Assembly: GCA_027068975.1 (NCBI GenBank)
Contig: JALXFN010000003.1
Location: forward strand, 1 to 33,575
Direction of reading: 5' to 3'
Source of the DNA: Campylobacteraceae bacterium
Lineage (GTDB): Bacteria; Campylobacterota; Campylobacteria; Campylobacterales; Sulfurovaceae
DNA length: 33,575 bases
Shown piece after piece: positions 1 through 9,155 of this stretch. The notes under the pieces are model-generated. The model saw nothing but the letters and a program-made list of their open reading frames with translations. It ran no database searches and was not told the origin of the DNA. The position numbers and the translations under genes were made by a program. Numbering within the stretch: position 1 is the stretch's first letter; every line of letters starts with the position of its first letter.

Positions 1-1755
1 CTTTTAAACCACTCTATTGAGATTGTTGATAAAACCTCAGAGAATATTTTAGATAAAATTATTGATAAGAATTTAGATTTTGTTCAAACAAATCTGAAAA
101 GTCATGAATTAAGAGCTAAAAATGAAAAAACCTTATCACTTCTGCGTAATAAAGATATTCAAGAACTTTATGTCCTTTACCCTTCCAATAATCAACTTTT
201 TTTCCTTCTCGATACAGCCAAAGAGGATAGAGGAGAAGTGGATGAACTCTTTAGTCCCAAAGTTTCGAATGCATTTCTTGAGGTATTACACACAGGGAAA
301 AAAACAACATATATTCAAGATAATATTGAAAGTTTAGGATTTACATTAATTAAACCAATTATCCAAAACAAAAAGGTTAAAGCTTTTCTTGTTGTCGATT
401 ATACTAAAAAGAGTCTCTCAGTATTAAGTAAATTACTTACATTAAGTGTAAACAGTATCAATATGGCACTCTTTTTTATATTTATTATTTTTTTACTTAT
501 TATCTATTATCTAGGTTATCGTAAATATGTAAAATATAAAATCTATTATAATACCAATACCCACACATTAAATAGAGTCTACTTAAGTGAAAATTATGAA
601 AAAATTGAATTCAAAAAATATTATATTGCCTTGGCCGATTTAGATTTTTTTAAACGTATCAATACAATGTATGGTAGAAAAAATGGGGATATTTTAATTG
701 ATTCTGTTATAAAAACTATTAATGTTTTATTGAAAAAAGATGATGTATTTATTGAGTATAGTGGTGAATCTTTTTTGCTATTTATTTTGAAAAGTAAAAC
801 AAGTGAACAAGAGTTTAAAGAGCTTTTAGAAACCATTTGTCTTCATATTGAAAGAAAAAGTTTTAGGCTACCCAATAAGAGGGTGAAGCTAACCATATCT
901 ATTGGAGCTTTGATAGAGACAGAGTTAGAGAAATCGCTGCAAGATGTCATTCATAAGGCAGATACAGCACTCTATGAGACAAAGCATCGAGGACGAAATT
1001 CTGTTGCTTATTTTGACATGACACAGAGTCAGAAACTCTATAGAAACAGATTAAAAGAGTTAATAGAGTCCGATAAGTTGATTTGTCACTATCAGCCTAT
1101 TGTGAATTTAAATAATAGGTCAATACACCATTACGAGGCATTACTGCGTATAAAAGATGGTAGTAATATGATTTTTCCAGATAAAATCTTACCTGACTTA
1201 GAAGACAGTCATCTTTATAGTTTTCTTTCAAAGAGAGTGATTGAGTTTAATATACAAAAATTAAGAGAGTATACAAATATAAAAATCTCTATTAATTTAA
1301 GTGTTGATGATTTATTAAATGATGCTATTCTTGCATTACTTGCTGAAAACTCTGACTTGGCTGATAGACTTCAAATAGAGGTTTTAGAAAATAAAAGTAT
1401 AGATTATATGAAACTTGAAGTCTCTATTCAAAAATTAAAAATGTTTGGATATAAAATAGCTATTGATGATTTTGGTGCTGGTTATGCCAATATGAGCCAC
1501 CTGTTAAATCTTTCTATTGATTTTTTAAAGATAGATGGTTCGCTTATTAAAGAGATACATCATAATAAACGTGCTCATACGCTGGTTAAAGCACTAGGGA
1601 TTTTCTGTAAAAACAATAACATTAAGGTCATTGCTGAGTTTGTAGAGAATGAAGAGATAGTAGATATTTTAAAAGAGATGTATATTGAGTATGGACAAGG
1701 GTGGCATTTTTCTAAAGCACTTCCTTTTGATGAGTTAGACAAAACTCATCTTTAA
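1..1755 (+). CDS. Membrane GGDEF/EAL cyclic-di-GMP protein, 5' end outside the window
   Basis: The reading frame is open from base 1, so the gene starts upstream and 584 codons are visible; the internal GTG at 238 is not a credible start. The first 150 or so residues look like an extracytoplasmic sensor region and end in one hydrophobic segment (about 463-522). A GGDEF domain follows, but its signature is Ser-Gly-Glu-Ser-Phe (760-774), so diguanylate cyclase activity is probably lost. The C-terminal EAL domain keeps EAL (1135-1143), an INLS Asn, a Glu in EVLEN, DDFGAGY, FLKIDG and AEFVE, consistent with an active c-di-GMP phosphodiesterase. The likely role is signal-dependent breakdown of c-di-GMP at the inner membrane, perhaps with GTP binding by the degenerate GGDEF as a regulator (inference). 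Its stop overlaps the end of convergent der by 4 bases. Confidence 0.9.
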   Translation, partial: LLNHSIEIVDKTSENILDKIIDKNLDFVQTNLKSHELRAKNEKTLSLLRNKDIQELYVLYPSNNQLFFLLDTAKEDRGEVDELFSPKVSNAFLEVLHTGKKTTYIQDNIESLGFTLIKPIIQNKKVKAFLVVDYTKKSLSVLSKLLTLSVNSINMALFFIFIIFLLIIYYLGYRKYVKYKIYYNTNTHTLNRVYLSENYEKIEFKKYYIALADLDFFKRINTMYGRKNGDILIDSVIKTINVLLKKDDVFIEYSGESFLLFILKSKTSEQEFKELLETICLHIERKSFRLPNKRVKLTISIGALIETELEKSLQDVIHKADTALYETKHRGRNSVAYFDMTQSQKLYRNRLKELIESDKLICHYQPIVNLNNRSIHHYEALLRIKDGSNMIFPDKILPDLEDSHLYSFLSKRVIEFNIQKLREYTNIKISINLSVDDLLNDAILALLAENSDLADRLQIEVLENKSIDYMKLEVSIQKLKMFGYKIAIDDFGAGYANMSHLLNLSIDFLKIDGSLIKEIHHNKRAHTLVKALGIFCKNNNIKVIAEFVENEEIVDILKEMYIEYGQGWHFSKALPFDELDKTHL

Positions 1756-3158
1756 TCGTCATCTATTCTCTGTCCACGTTTACGTCCACCTATATCTAGT
1801 GGTACTCCTTCAAAATCAAACTTTTCTCTAAATATATTGGCTAAGTAGCGTTTGTATGAGAAGTGTAAACCATCAGGTCGGTTCATAATAATGGCTATTT
1901 TAGGTGGCTTTGTCTCATATTGTGTTGCAAATTTAATCTTTACAACCCCACCATTTACCGTAGGAATATGGTGTCTATTGATAGCATATTTCAGCACCTC
2001 GTTTAATTTAGATGTTGGTATTCTCTGTTTATATCGTCCATAAATATCTACTATCTCATCGAGTATTTTATGTACTCTTAAACCTGTTTTTGCCGAAACA
2101 GTTATGAGTGGTGCATAGTGTAAAAACTTTAGCTCATCACGAATATTTTCAACTGCTTTTTTATATCTCTCTTCATCATCTTTATGTATGTCCCATTTAT
2201 TTAGAACAATTAGACAACCTAATTTGTATTTTTCTACTAAGTTTGCTATTCTCTCATCTAGTTCAAGAACACCTACTGTAGAGTCTATCATAAGCAGAGC
2301 AATATCTGCATTGGCTAACATAGCCTCTGTTCTCTCAAAAGCATACTTCTCTATTCCTAAAATTTTACCACGTCTTCTAATTCCTGCTGTATCAACAAAA
2401 GTAATCTTATAATCTCTATACTCCATCTCTTCATCTATAGGGTCAATAGTAGTACCTGCAACAGGTGAAACAACAGCACGTTCTTCTTTTAGGAGGGCAT
2501 TTAGAAGAGAACTTTTACCAGTATTTACACGTCCTATAATGGCTACTTTTATCTCATTGTCCTCTTCTTCTTCATCTGCAACCTGAACCATTTCAACAAT
2601 ATCTTCAAAGCTTAAATCTTCATCTTCATCAGCTTCCAAACTCTCTTCCTCTTCACGTTCAGGAATGTACTCTTCTAGCCAAGCATAAAATTTATTCATA
2701 TAACGGTTGTGACTGACCGACATTGGAAAAGTTCTCTCTGCTCCAAACTCTAAAAAGTCCCAATAACGTAAAGCTTCATCTTTATCATTGTCAATTTTGT
2801 TTACAACCAAAGCAATAGGTTTCCCTAATTGTTGTAGACTGTAAAAGAGTTCTTTGTCTTCTGCCTCTGGAATATTTTTACCATCAACAACATAAACAAT
2901 AATATCAGCCTCATCAGCAGCACGAAGAGATAATTTTTTTACAATTGAAAACATCTCTGTTGAGTCATCTATCCCCCCTGTGTCTATCACTTCAAAGTCA
3001 CGATTACCTGAGATAGTCACTTGGCGTTTTTTGATGTCACGGGTTGTTCCCACTACATCAGAAGTGATAGCATCACGTTCTCTTAATAATCTATTAAAAA
3101 GGGAACTTTTCCCTACGTTTGGTCGCCCTAAAATGGCTACTTTTTTGAGTTGTGTCAT
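1752..3158 (-). CDS. der: Ribosome biogenesis GTPase Der (EngA)
   Basis: This 468-residue protein has two tandem GTPase domains, the hallmark of Der, which acts in maturation of the 50S subunit. The first domain shows GRPNVGKSS, DTGGID and NKID. The second shows GRVNTGKSS, DTAGIR and NKWD, followed by a C-terminal KH-like domain with a basic end (GGRKRGQR). A long acidic linker rich in Glu and Asp joins the two G domains. Length is in the normal range. The ATG at 3158 starts directly before the first beta strand of domain 1 (MTQLKKVAILG). The gene converges with the upstream GGDEF/EAL gene, and its 5' side is separated from the channel gene by a pair of inverted palindromic repeats. Confidence 0.97.
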   Translation of the reverse strand: MTQLKKVAILGRPNVGKSSLFNRLLRERDAITSDVVGTTRDIKKRQVTISGNRDFEVIDTGGIDDSTEMFSIVKKLSLRAADEADIIVYVVDGKNIPEAEDKELFYSLQQLGKPIALVVNKIDNDKDEALRYWDFLEFGAERTFPMSVSHNRYMNKFYAWLEEYIPEREEEESLEADEDEDLSFEDIVEMVQVADEEEEDNEIKVAIIGRVNTGKSSLLNALLKEERAVVSPVAGTTIDPIDEEMEYRDYKITFVDTAGIRRRGKILGIEKYAFERTEAMLANADIALLMIDSTVGVLELDERIANLVEKYKLGCLIVLNKWDIHKDDEERYKKAVENIRDELKFLHYAPLITVSAKTGLRVHKILDEIVDIYGRYKQRIPTSKLNEVLKYAINRHHIPTVNGGVVKIKFATQYETKPPKIAIIMNRPDGLHFSYKRYLANIFREKFDFEGVPLDIGGRKRGQRIDDD

Positions 3159-3191
3159 GCTTATTCTTTCTATGTTTGTTTCTATATTTGT

Positions 3192-3216
3192 GTAGGGTGT
3201 AGTCCCCGACTACACC
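3192..3216 (+). repeat. REP-like element 1 (GTAG + hairpin)
   Basis: GTAG (3192-3195) is followed by a perfect hairpin with arms GGTGTAGTC and GACTACACC around a CCC loop. It pairs with an inverted copy at 3272-3296 and matches the copy at 9065-9089 at all but one loop base. Confidence 0.85.
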
Positions 3217-3271
3217 ATCAAATAAGAACTTATTATTTAAAAATTGAATTTTGTTTGAGTTTGGTTTTAAC

Positions 3272-3296
3272 GGTGTAGTCGGGGACTACATCCTAC
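3272..3296 (-). repeat. REP-like element 2 (inverted partner of element 1)
   Basis: On the minus strand this reads GTAG, then GATGTAGTC and GACTACACC around CCC; one base differs from element 1. The two copies lie 55 bases apart, head to head, between mscS and der. This is the arrangement called a REPIN or BIME in other bacteria. The transcript of the channel gene region could fold it as one long hairpin. Confidence 0.82.
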
Positions 3297-3331
3297 GGTT
3301 AAAAATTATTGAAATTATAGCAGACTTTTAG

Positions 3332-4516
3332 TTATTTTTGGTTATCTAAAACTTTAGGCATACTTTCAATATAAAGAGACTGAGAAGGAAAAGCAAAAGC
3401 TACATTATTATTCTCTACTATTTTCATAATATTGATATTGACCTCTTCTTTGATTTTTAAGTACTTTTCCCATTTTGATGTTTTAGTAAATGTATAGACT
3501 AAAATCCCCAGTGAGCTGTCATCAAAGGTAGTAAATTTGACCAGCATCATTTCATTTTGTGCTATGCCTTTATGATTCCTTAACATGGTTTTTATATCAG
3601 CAATTACGTGTTCAATCTGCTCACTACTAGCATCATAGGTAAGTCCTAGTTTTATTTTAATTCGTCTTATTCCACGTCTTGAAAAGTTTTCAATGGGACT
3701 ATTGGCTATGACTTGGTTGGGTAGGGTGATAAGTGACTTTTTAAACGTACGGATTTTGGTGGTACGCATACCTATATCTTCGACTACTCCTTCGACTTCA
3801 TCTATTCTTATCCATTCACCTATGCGTATAGATTTGTCTAAAAGTAGGGCGATAGAGCCAAAAAGATTGGCAGCAGTATCTTTTGCAGCTAAGGCAAAGG
3901 CTAAACCACCAATCCCTAAACCTGCCATGAGACCTGCCACGTTAACTCCCCAAAGTTGCAAAATAGCACCCAATCCAATAGAGAGTACAATCACTCTTAT
4001 AACGGTTAACAAAAAGTTACCCATTTCATGGGACAACTCAGGGTTAAACCGTTCTGTAAAGTGGTAGATAACGCCTCTTAGGGCATGTACCATAGCATAA
4101 ATAGCCCAAAAGAGGTTAAACATAATCATGGTATTGATTATTTTCTCAACAATAGGAGTTTCTAAAAAAAGTAGAGCAAAAAACAGTCGTACCCCTATAG
4201 TAAAAAATACAAAAGAAAGTGGTCCTCTTAGTGCAGAGAGAATACGGTCATCATAATACGTTTGTGTTTGCTTAGCTAAAGGTTGAAGTACTTGAATGAC
4301 TAATTTTGCAAACATCTTTCTAAGCAGAAGAAAGAAAAAGAGTGAAAATATGGCTGCAAGAATATTACCTAAAGGTATGTCAAAATATAGTTTACTAAAA
4401 AAAGTACCCTTTTCTGATAAGTAAAGTTCATTCAAATAACTCTGTATTTGAGGGAAGAAATTAATATCTAATTGCTTAATAATCTCTTCTGTATTTGTAG
4501 TATTGTGTTCATTCAT
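3332..4516 (-). CDS. MscS-family mechanosensitive ion channel
   Basis: The 394-residue protein has several hydrophobic segments followed by the pore helix typical of MscS. This is the Gly/Ala-rich stretch VAGLMAGLGIGGLAFALAAKD, written here only as a family signature, leading into LFGSIALLLD. The beta domain (IRIGEWIRIDEVEGVVEDIGMRTT) and the C-terminal alpha/beta vestibule follow. It is longer than E. coli MscS (286 residues) and closer to YnaI-type channels with extra N-terminal helices. The expected role is release of solutes from the cytoplasm on osmotic downshift. It is divergent from the DUF3108 gene, with 138 bases between the two starts. A specific paralogue name cannot be assigned. 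Confidence 0.92.
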   Translation of the reverse strand: MNEHNTTNTEEIIKQLDINFFPQIQSYLNELYLSEKGTFFSKLYFDIPLGNILAAIFSLFFFLLLRKMFAKLVIQVLQPLAKQTQTYYDDRILSALRGPLSFVFFTIGVRLFFALLFLETPIVEKIINTMIMFNLFWAIYAMVHALRGVIYHFTERFNPELSHEMGNFLLTVIRVIVLSIGLGAILQLWGVNVAGLMAGLGIGGLAFALAAKDTAANLFGSIALLLDKSIRIGEWIRIDEVEGVVEDIGMRTTKIRTFKKSLITLPNQVIANSPIENFSRRGIRRIKIKLGLTYDASSEQIEHVIADIKTMLRNHKGIAQNEMMLVKFTTFDDSSLGILVYTFTKTSKWEKYLKIKEEVNINIMKIVENNNVAFAFPSQSLYIESMPKVLDNQK

Positions 4517-4592
4517 ATTTTTTCTTTAGTTTATAGTAGTTTTATTAGATTAACTTTAATTTTAGCAAAATAAACTATGATGTCATATCATA

Positions 4593-4621
4593 TTGACACG
4601 GTTTATACACATATATATGAT
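4593..4621 (+). promoter_or_regulatory. Consensus sigma-70 promoter for the DUF3108 gene
   Basis: TTGACA (4593-4598) and TATGAT (4616-4621) are separated by exactly 17 bases and lie 33 bases before the ATG at 4655. Inverted 6-base arms TATGAT/ATCATA just upstream (4576-4592) could be an operator, but this is weak in AT-rich DNA. Confidence 0.65.
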
Positions 4622-4654
4622 TAAATGCACATATTGAAATAATAAAGGATTATT

Positions 4655-5401
4655 ATGAAACAGTTATTAATATTATTGAGTGCTTTTGCACTATTTAGCA
4701 CAAGCGTACAGGCTGAAACGATAGAAGCAAACTATAAAGTTGAGTTTGGAATTTTTGGTGAAATAGGAGTCGCTAATGCAACGTTGACCAAAGATGAAAA
4801 CTCTTATACTATAGATGTGGAGTTAGAAGCAACTGGATTGGCTAAAAAACTTTCTAGAGATAGAAAAGAGCATCATATTTCAAAAGGACATATAGAAGAT
4901 GGCGTAATGGTTTCAGACCTTTATCAAGTTATTAAATCACATGGTGATAAAACAACCAATAAAGTTTACTATATAGACCATAAGAATAAAAGTGTAATAA
5001 AGAGCTATAAACATTGGAAAAATGGGAAATTAAGTGATGATTCAAACACTACAATGGACTACTACTCTAAAAATGACCTACTAACACTCTATTTTAATTT
5101 AGATAAAATGGTCAAAGATAAACAAAAGAGTGCCTCTTATACATTTACTGCTGTAGGTGCGGAGAAGCAAAATGGTTCAGTTGATGTTATTATTCCTGAA
5201 AGTAATGAGTTAAATAAGTTTGAAGAGTCTGTAGGTGCTAAAGATAAAAATGGATGGTATGCAAGAGCCATTATTAATCAAGATATATTTTCAAGTGATA
5301 AAGGTGAACTTCTACTACGTATAGGAGCAGATGGTATAACTCAAAAAGCTGTTTTGAAAGATTTAATTCTATTTGGTGATGTAAGAGCAGAGAAAATATA
5401 A
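4655..5401 (+). CDS. Secreted DUF3108-family protein
   Basis: The 248-residue product opens with a clear Sec signal peptide (MKQLLILLSAFALFSTSVQA, probable cleavage after Ala-20). The mature part begins with EANYKVEFGIFGEIGVANATL, the type of opening seen in DUF3108 proteins, which are periplasmic or envelope beta-rich proteins of unknown function. There is no lipobox Cys. The ribosome binding site AAAGGA lies just before the ATG. The gene stands alone under its own strong promoter and ends at a bidirectional terminator shared with the M23 peptidase gene. An envelope role is inferred from the signal peptide and family only. Confidence 0.8.
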   Translation: MKQLLILLSAFALFSTSVQAETIEANYKVEFGIFGEIGVANATLTKDENSYTIDVELEATGLAKKLSRDRKEHHISKGHIEDGVMVSDLYQVIKSHGDKTTNKVYYIDHKNKSVIKSYKHWKNGKLSDDSNTTMDYYSKNDLLTLYFNLDKMVKDKQKSASYTFTAVGAEKQNGSVDVIIPESNELNKFEESVGAKDKNGWYARAIINQDIFSSDKGELLLRIGADGITQKAVLKDLILFGDVRAEKI

Positions 5402-5407
5402 TAGCTG

Positions 5408-5434
5408 AAAAGAGAGTTTTAATGACTCTCTTTT
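5408..5434. terminator. Bidirectional intrinsic terminator
   Basis: Perfect 10-base arms AAAAGAGAGT (5408-5417) and ACTCTCTTTT (5425-5434) enclose a 7-base loop. The A and T tracts on the outer arms serve both directions, as expected between the convergent genes that end at 5401 and 5439. Confidence 0.8.
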
Positions 5435-5438
5435 CATA

Positions 5439-6620
5439 CTAGTGTTTTAAACAATTCAAACACTCTTCACTTTTTTCTTTTAAAATAGTCTTGCTTTTTG
5501 ACTCTTTAAATTGAGGTCTATATTTTTTTACTAATCTTCTTAATTTTTTATACTTTTTGCCTTTTAGTTTTACTACAGTAGCTATTTTTTTTCGTACATA
5601 TCGAGCAGGGTTAACAGCTTTACCATTTTTATAAAGACCAAAGTGTAAATGTGGTCCAGTACTTCGTCCTGATGTCCCTACATATCCAATAGTTCTTCCT
5701 TGTTTAACCTTTCTACCTTTTCTCATTCCCTTCGCAAAACCTCTCATGTGTGCATATAGAGTTTTTATTCCATTTGGGTGTTTGATTTCAATGACTCTAC
5801 CATATCCACCTTTCCAACCTTTAAAAGAGATGGTTCCTGAAGAACTAGCAACAATGGCACGACCAGGTCTCGCTGCATAGTCTATTCCCAAATGGGCTCT
5901 ATATCGTCTTAAGATGGGATGAAAACGTTTATAGGTAAAGTAGCTAGATATACGTTTAAACTGTCTTAATGGACGAATAAAACTTGAGTGGTAAGTACGC
6001 TCATACTTTTTCCCTAAAGAGTCATAATACTTTTCATCATCCAATAAAAATCCATAAAATGGTTTTTTATTTATTTCAATTAAACAGGCTTGAATAATAG
6101 GATTTGAAAAGGCTTTTCCCTTTCTATATTTTTGTGTATAGAAAATAATAATTCTATCCCCTTTTTTCATCTTTTTAAAAGGTATTGCTTTAGAGTAGAC
6201 CTCTTTTAACTCTCGACTATAATAAGAAGTTTTAGTAGCGTCATCTAAATCTTTTTCAAATGACCTTTTAATTTTAATGGAGATGGTCTTTTCTACAGTG
6301 GTGTAAGGGATAGGAACATATTTGGCGACGTATCCTTTTTTAGTATTTTTAAGTTCTAACATTAATTCATCTGAAACTGGAATGGTTATATTTACTATTT
6401 TACCATTTCTTTTATTGATACTATAGGTTTGACCAGAACGAATCTCTTGTATTAACTCTTTATCTTCTCTATCCATATTATAGTAAGTTTTTAGAGGAAT
6501 ATTGTGATTTTCTAAAAAGTTTAGGAACGTCATGTTTGAGTCCCATTTATAGTCTTTTGCAGAGAGGTTTTGTAAAAAAAAGGTAAGTGAAACAAGTGTA
6601 AGTAGTAATTTTTTGGGCAT
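5439..6620 (-). CDS. csd3: Csd3-like M23 peptidoglycan peptidase
   Basis: The 393-residue protein starts with a signal peptide (MPKKLLLTLVSLTFFLQNLSA). The N-terminal half resembles the inhibitory region of Csd3/HdpA-type enzymes. The C-terminal half is an M23 (LytM) domain with the zinc motifs HLGIDYA (HxxxD) and HLHFG (HxH), plus the conserved LYAHM and GTSGRSTGPH segments. In Helicobacter, Csd3 cleaves and trims peptidoglycan crosslinks and helps set helical cell shape. Family membership is clear; assignment to Csd3 rather than another M23 enzyme rests on length, architecture and taxon. The extreme C terminus is Lys-rich with a CLNCLKH ending. The gene is divergent from the DMT transporter. 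Confidence 0.82.
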   Translation of the reverse strand: MPKKLLLTLVSLTFFLQNLSAKDYKWDSNMTFLNFLENHNIPLKTYYNMDREDKELIQEIRSGQTYSINKRNGKIVNITIPVSDELMLELKNTKKGYVAKYVPIPYTTVEKTISIKIKRSFEKDLDDATKTSYYSRELKEVYSKAIPFKKMKKGDRIIIFYTQKYRKGKAFSNPIIQACLIEINKKPFYGFLLDDEKYYDSLGKKYERTYHSSFIRPLRQFKRISSYFTYKRFHPILRRYRAHLGIDYAARPGRAIVASSSGTISFKGWKGGYGRVIEIKHPNGIKTLYAHMRGFAKGMRKGRKVKQGRTIGYVGTSGRSTGPHLHFGLYKNGKAVNPARYVRKKIATVVKLKGKKYKKLRRLVKKYRPQFKESKSKTILKEKSEECLNCLKH

Positions 6621-6781
6621 ATATGCTCTTTCATTTTTGTTAATTTTTGATAATTTTAGCTCAAATATTCTTATTGTTTTATTGAAATATGAAAATAGTT
6701 TAAAAATAGAGTGTTTTTTATTGTTCCTAATCTGAAATCTATTCTAATATGATAGTATTTCAAAAAATTAAAAGGTAATCG

Positions 6782-7687
6782 TTGAAAAAATATATTTTAG
6801 GCATAGATAGAGGGGTTCTTTTTATGCTTTTAGCTTCACTCTCTTTTGCTGTTATGGGTGGGTTTGCTAAGACGGTCAGTGAAGTACTTCCCCCTGTAGA
6901 AGTAACTTTTTTTAGAAATGTTTTTGGTGTCGCTTTGGTTGGTTTTGCTATCTATAAATCTCCTCTAAAACAGATAGGAGGGAAACCTCTTCTTCTCCTC
7001 TTTCGTGGAACGATGGGCTTTGTTGCACTTTTAGCTTACTTCTATATTATCGCATTTATTCCCCTTGGTGAGGCTGTTACCTATAACAAAACTTCACCTA
7101 TATTTGTCGCTATATTTGCCTATTTGTTCTTAAATGAGAAACTCAATAAGTGGGCTATTGTAGCGATTCTTTTAGGCTTTTTAGGTATAGCGTTTATCTC
7201 ATTACCTGCTGATGGAGTGAGTTTTAGTAAATATAGTCTTTTGGGAATCTTTTCAGGAGTAGGGGCTGCATTGGCTTACACCTCTATTCGTGAGCTTCGA
7301 GCATATTATGATACAAGAGCTATTGTTATGAGTTTTATGGGTGTGGGTACATTAGCACCTCTGCTTTTAATGGCTCTTTCACCTTATGTTGAACCTCCAA
7401 AATATTTAGAGTTTATGTTTGATGAGTTTGTTATGCCTCAGGGGATTTTGTGGCTCTATCTTATCATTATGGGTCTCTCTGCAACCGCTTCACAAGTGCT
7501 TATGACCAAAGCGTATGAGTATACCAAAGCAGGAATTGTTGGGACTATCTCCTACTCCAATATTGTCTTTGCCCTTATTATTGGTATAGCTTTAGGTGAC
7601 CCTATACCAACACCTTTGAAAGTTTTAGGTATAATTTTGGTCATAATTTCAGGGCTGATAGTCGCTCTCGTTAAGGATAAAAAATGA
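6782..7687 (+). CDS. EamA/DMT-family transporter
   Basis: This 301-residue integral membrane protein has about ten hydrophobic helices arranged as two EamA repeats. The conserved [12 protein letters not shown] segment is near helix 2, and [19 protein letters not shown] is at the end of the first repeat. It belongs to the drug/metabolite transporter superfamily; the substrate cannot be told from sequence. The start is TTG at 6782, supported by AAAGG at 6771-6775 and by the lack of an ATG before the first helix. Its stop overlaps the kdsA start (ATGA), so it is translationally coupled to kdsA and may lead the kdsA-ribH-nusB operon. Confidence 0.88.
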   Translation: MKKYILGIDRGVLFMLLASLSFAVMGGFAKTVSEVLPPVEVTFFRNVFGVALVGFAIYKSPLKQIGGKPLLLLFRGTMGFVALLAYFYIIAFIPLGEAVTYNKTSPIFVAIFAYLFLNEKLNKWAIVAILLGFLGIAFISLPADGVSFSKYSLLGIFSGVGAALAYTSIRELRAYYDTRAIVMSFMGVGTLAPLLLMALSPYVEPPKYLEFMFDEFVMPQGILWLYLIIMGLSATASQVLMTKAYEYTKAGIVGTISYSNIVFALIIGIALGDPIPTPLKVLGIILVIISGLIVALVKDKK

Positions 7688-8484
7688 TATTAATTGCAGG
7701 ACCATGTGTATTAGAGAGTCGTGATAATGTTATGAGAATTGCTGAGAGTCTAAAGAAGTATCATGAAGATTGTACTAAAGATTTCTACTTTAAAGCGAGT
7801 TTTGACAAGGCAAATAGAACAAGTCTTGACTCTTTTAGAGGGCCGGGGCTTGATGAGGGCTTAAAGATGCTTCAAGAGGTTAAAGAGCAGTTTGGATATA
7901 AACTCTTAACCGATGTACATGACTACACTCAACCTAAAGTTGTAGCAGAGGTGGTAGATGTACTTCAGATTCCTGCTTTTTTATGTCGTCAGACAGATTT
8001 ATTGGTAGCATCTGCTAAGACAGGAGCTGTAGTAAACATTAAAAAAGGGCAGTTTCTAGCTCCACAAGCTATGGGACACTCTGTTAAAAAAGTGCTTAAA
8101 ACACGTGGTTTTAATGGTGAAGCCAGTTATGAAAATGCAGAGAAATATGGTGTTTGGTTAACAGAGAGAGGAACAACTTTTGGTTATGGTAACTTAGTTG
8201 TGGACATGAGAGGTCTAAAGCAGATGCGAGAGTTTGCCCCTGTAGTTTTTGATGCAACTCACTCCGTACAACAACCAGCCTCTGGTGGAGCAACTTCTGG
8301 TGGAGATTCGGCTTTAGTTCCATATCTTGCACGTGGTGCAGCAGCTGTGGGAGTTGATGGATTCTTTTTTGAGACACACTTTGACCCATCTATTGCTCTA
8401 AGCGATGGTCCAAATATGATAGAGTTAAATAAGCTAGATAGTTTAATAAAACAGATTGATGCGATTAGAAGCATTGTAGAATAA
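7684..8484 (+). CDS. kdsA: 3-deoxy-8-phosphooctulonate synthase (Kdo-8-P synthase)
   Basis: KdsA condenses phosphoenolpyruvate with arabinose 5-phosphate to make Kdo-8-phosphate, the precursor of the first inner-core sugar of lipopolysaccharide. The 266 residues match the family length, with IAGPCVLES at the N terminus, [26 protein letters not shown], and [20 protein letters not shown] near the end. Cys-8 in GPC is at the position that marks the metal-dependent class, as in Aquifex, where E. coli has Asn. The start overlaps the transporter stop by 4 bases. It supplies the pathway served by the LPS genes further right. Confidence 0.97.
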   Translation: MILIAGPCVLESRDNVMRIAESLKKYHEDCTKDFYFKASFDKANRTSLDSFRGPGLDEGLKMLQEVKEQFGYKLLTDVHDYTQPKVVAEVVDVLQIPAFLCRQTDLLVASAKTGAVVNIKKGQFLAPQAMGHSVKKVLKTRGFNGEASYENAEKYGVWLTERGTTFGYGNLVVDMRGLKQMREFAPVVFDATHSVQQPASGGATSGGDSALVPYLARGAAAVGVDGFFFETHFDPSIALSDGPNMIELNKLDSLIKQIDAIRSIVE

Positions 8485-8495
8485 TCTTAATTGGT

Positions 8496-8501
8496 TATAA
8501 T
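8496..8501 (+). promoter_or_regulatory. Candidate -10 box for ribH
   Basis: TATAAT lies 24 bases before the ribH ATG. No convincing -35 is present, which is common in Campylobacterota, where sigma-70 promoters depend mostly on the -10 box. Confidence 0.4.
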
Positions 8502-8525
8502 TCTTTAAAAATTTAAAGGCAGTAG

Positions 8526-8996
8526 ATGAAAATAGTTGAAGGTGATTTTCAAGTAGATAAAAGTAAAAAAGTAGCCATTATTAACGCACGGTTTAACCAC
8601 TTTATTACAGATAGATTAGTAGAGGGTGCAAAAGATACCTATGCAAGACATGGTGGGAATGTTGAAGATTTAGATTTAATCTTAGTTCCAGGAGCATTTG
8701 AAGTTCCATTTGCACTAGACAAAGCTTTAGCATCTGGTAAATATGATGCAGTTTGTTGTTTGGGTGCTGTTATTCGTGGGGCAACTCCTCATTTTGATTA
8801 TGTTTCAGCAGAGGCAACCAAAGGGGTGGCAAGTGCTACCATGAAACATGGAAAACCAGTTACTTATGGGGTACTTACTGTCAATAGCATTGAACAAGCC
8901 ATTGAGAGAGCAGGTACAAAAGCAGGTAACAAAGGTGGTGAGGCTATGGCAGGGCTTATAGAGATGATGAATCTTTATACGGCATTAGAGAAATAG
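8526..8996 (+). CDS. ribH: 6,7-dimethyl-8-ribityllumazine synthase
   Basis: RibH catalyses the penultimate step of riboflavin synthesis, joining 5-amino-6-ribitylaminouracil with 3,4-dihydroxy-2-butanone 4-phosphate. It normally assembles as a 60-mer or decamer. The 156-residue protein shows [41 protein letters not shown] (with the catalytic His) and [20 protein letters not shown]. The ribosome binding site AAAGGC precedes the ATG. The order kdsA-ribH-nusB is conserved in Campylobacter and Helicobacter relatives. Confidence 0.97.
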   Translation: MKIVEGDFQVDKSKKVAIINARFNHFITDRLVEGAKDTYARHGGNVEDLDLILVPGAFEVPFALDKALASGKYDAVCCLGAVIRGATPHFDYVSAEATKGVASATMKHGKPVTYGVLTVNSIEQAIERAGTKAGNKGGEAMAGLIEMMNLYTALEK

Positions 8997-9015
8997 CGTT
9001 AATCGACATTTAAAA

Positions 9016-9039
9016 GGTGCGTTGAAAACAGCACCCTAC
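9016..9039 (-). repeat. REP-like element 3
   Basis: On the minus strand, GTAG is followed by GGTGC, a 10-base loop and GCACC. It is an imperfect member, in the gap between ribH and nusB, tail to tail with element 4. Confidence 0.6.
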
Positions 9040-9064
9040 GGAATTGAAATAATATTTGAAACCT

Positions 9065-9089
9065 GTAGGGTGTAGTCTCCGACTACACC
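9065..9089 (+). repeat. REP-like element 4
   Basis: GTAG (9065-9068) is followed by arms GGTGTAGTC and GACTACACC around TCC. It is nearly identical to element 1, about 5.9 kb away, differing only in the loop. Together with element 3 it fills most of the ribH-nusB gap. Confidence 0.85.
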
Positions 9090-9155
9090 GTCAAAATATA
9101 TATAGAAGTCTAATCCATTAAATTTCTATATATATTTTAAAAAGGCAAACAAAAT

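Noticed and set aside
122-337. Short plus-strand frame overlapping the GGDEF/EAL gene
   Set aside because: It lies in another frame of a region where the GGDEF/EAL frame is open from base 1 and gives a sensible sensor domain.
8111-8474. Minus-strand frames across kdsA
   Set aside because: They are antisense to a fully conserved enzyme and have no domain features.
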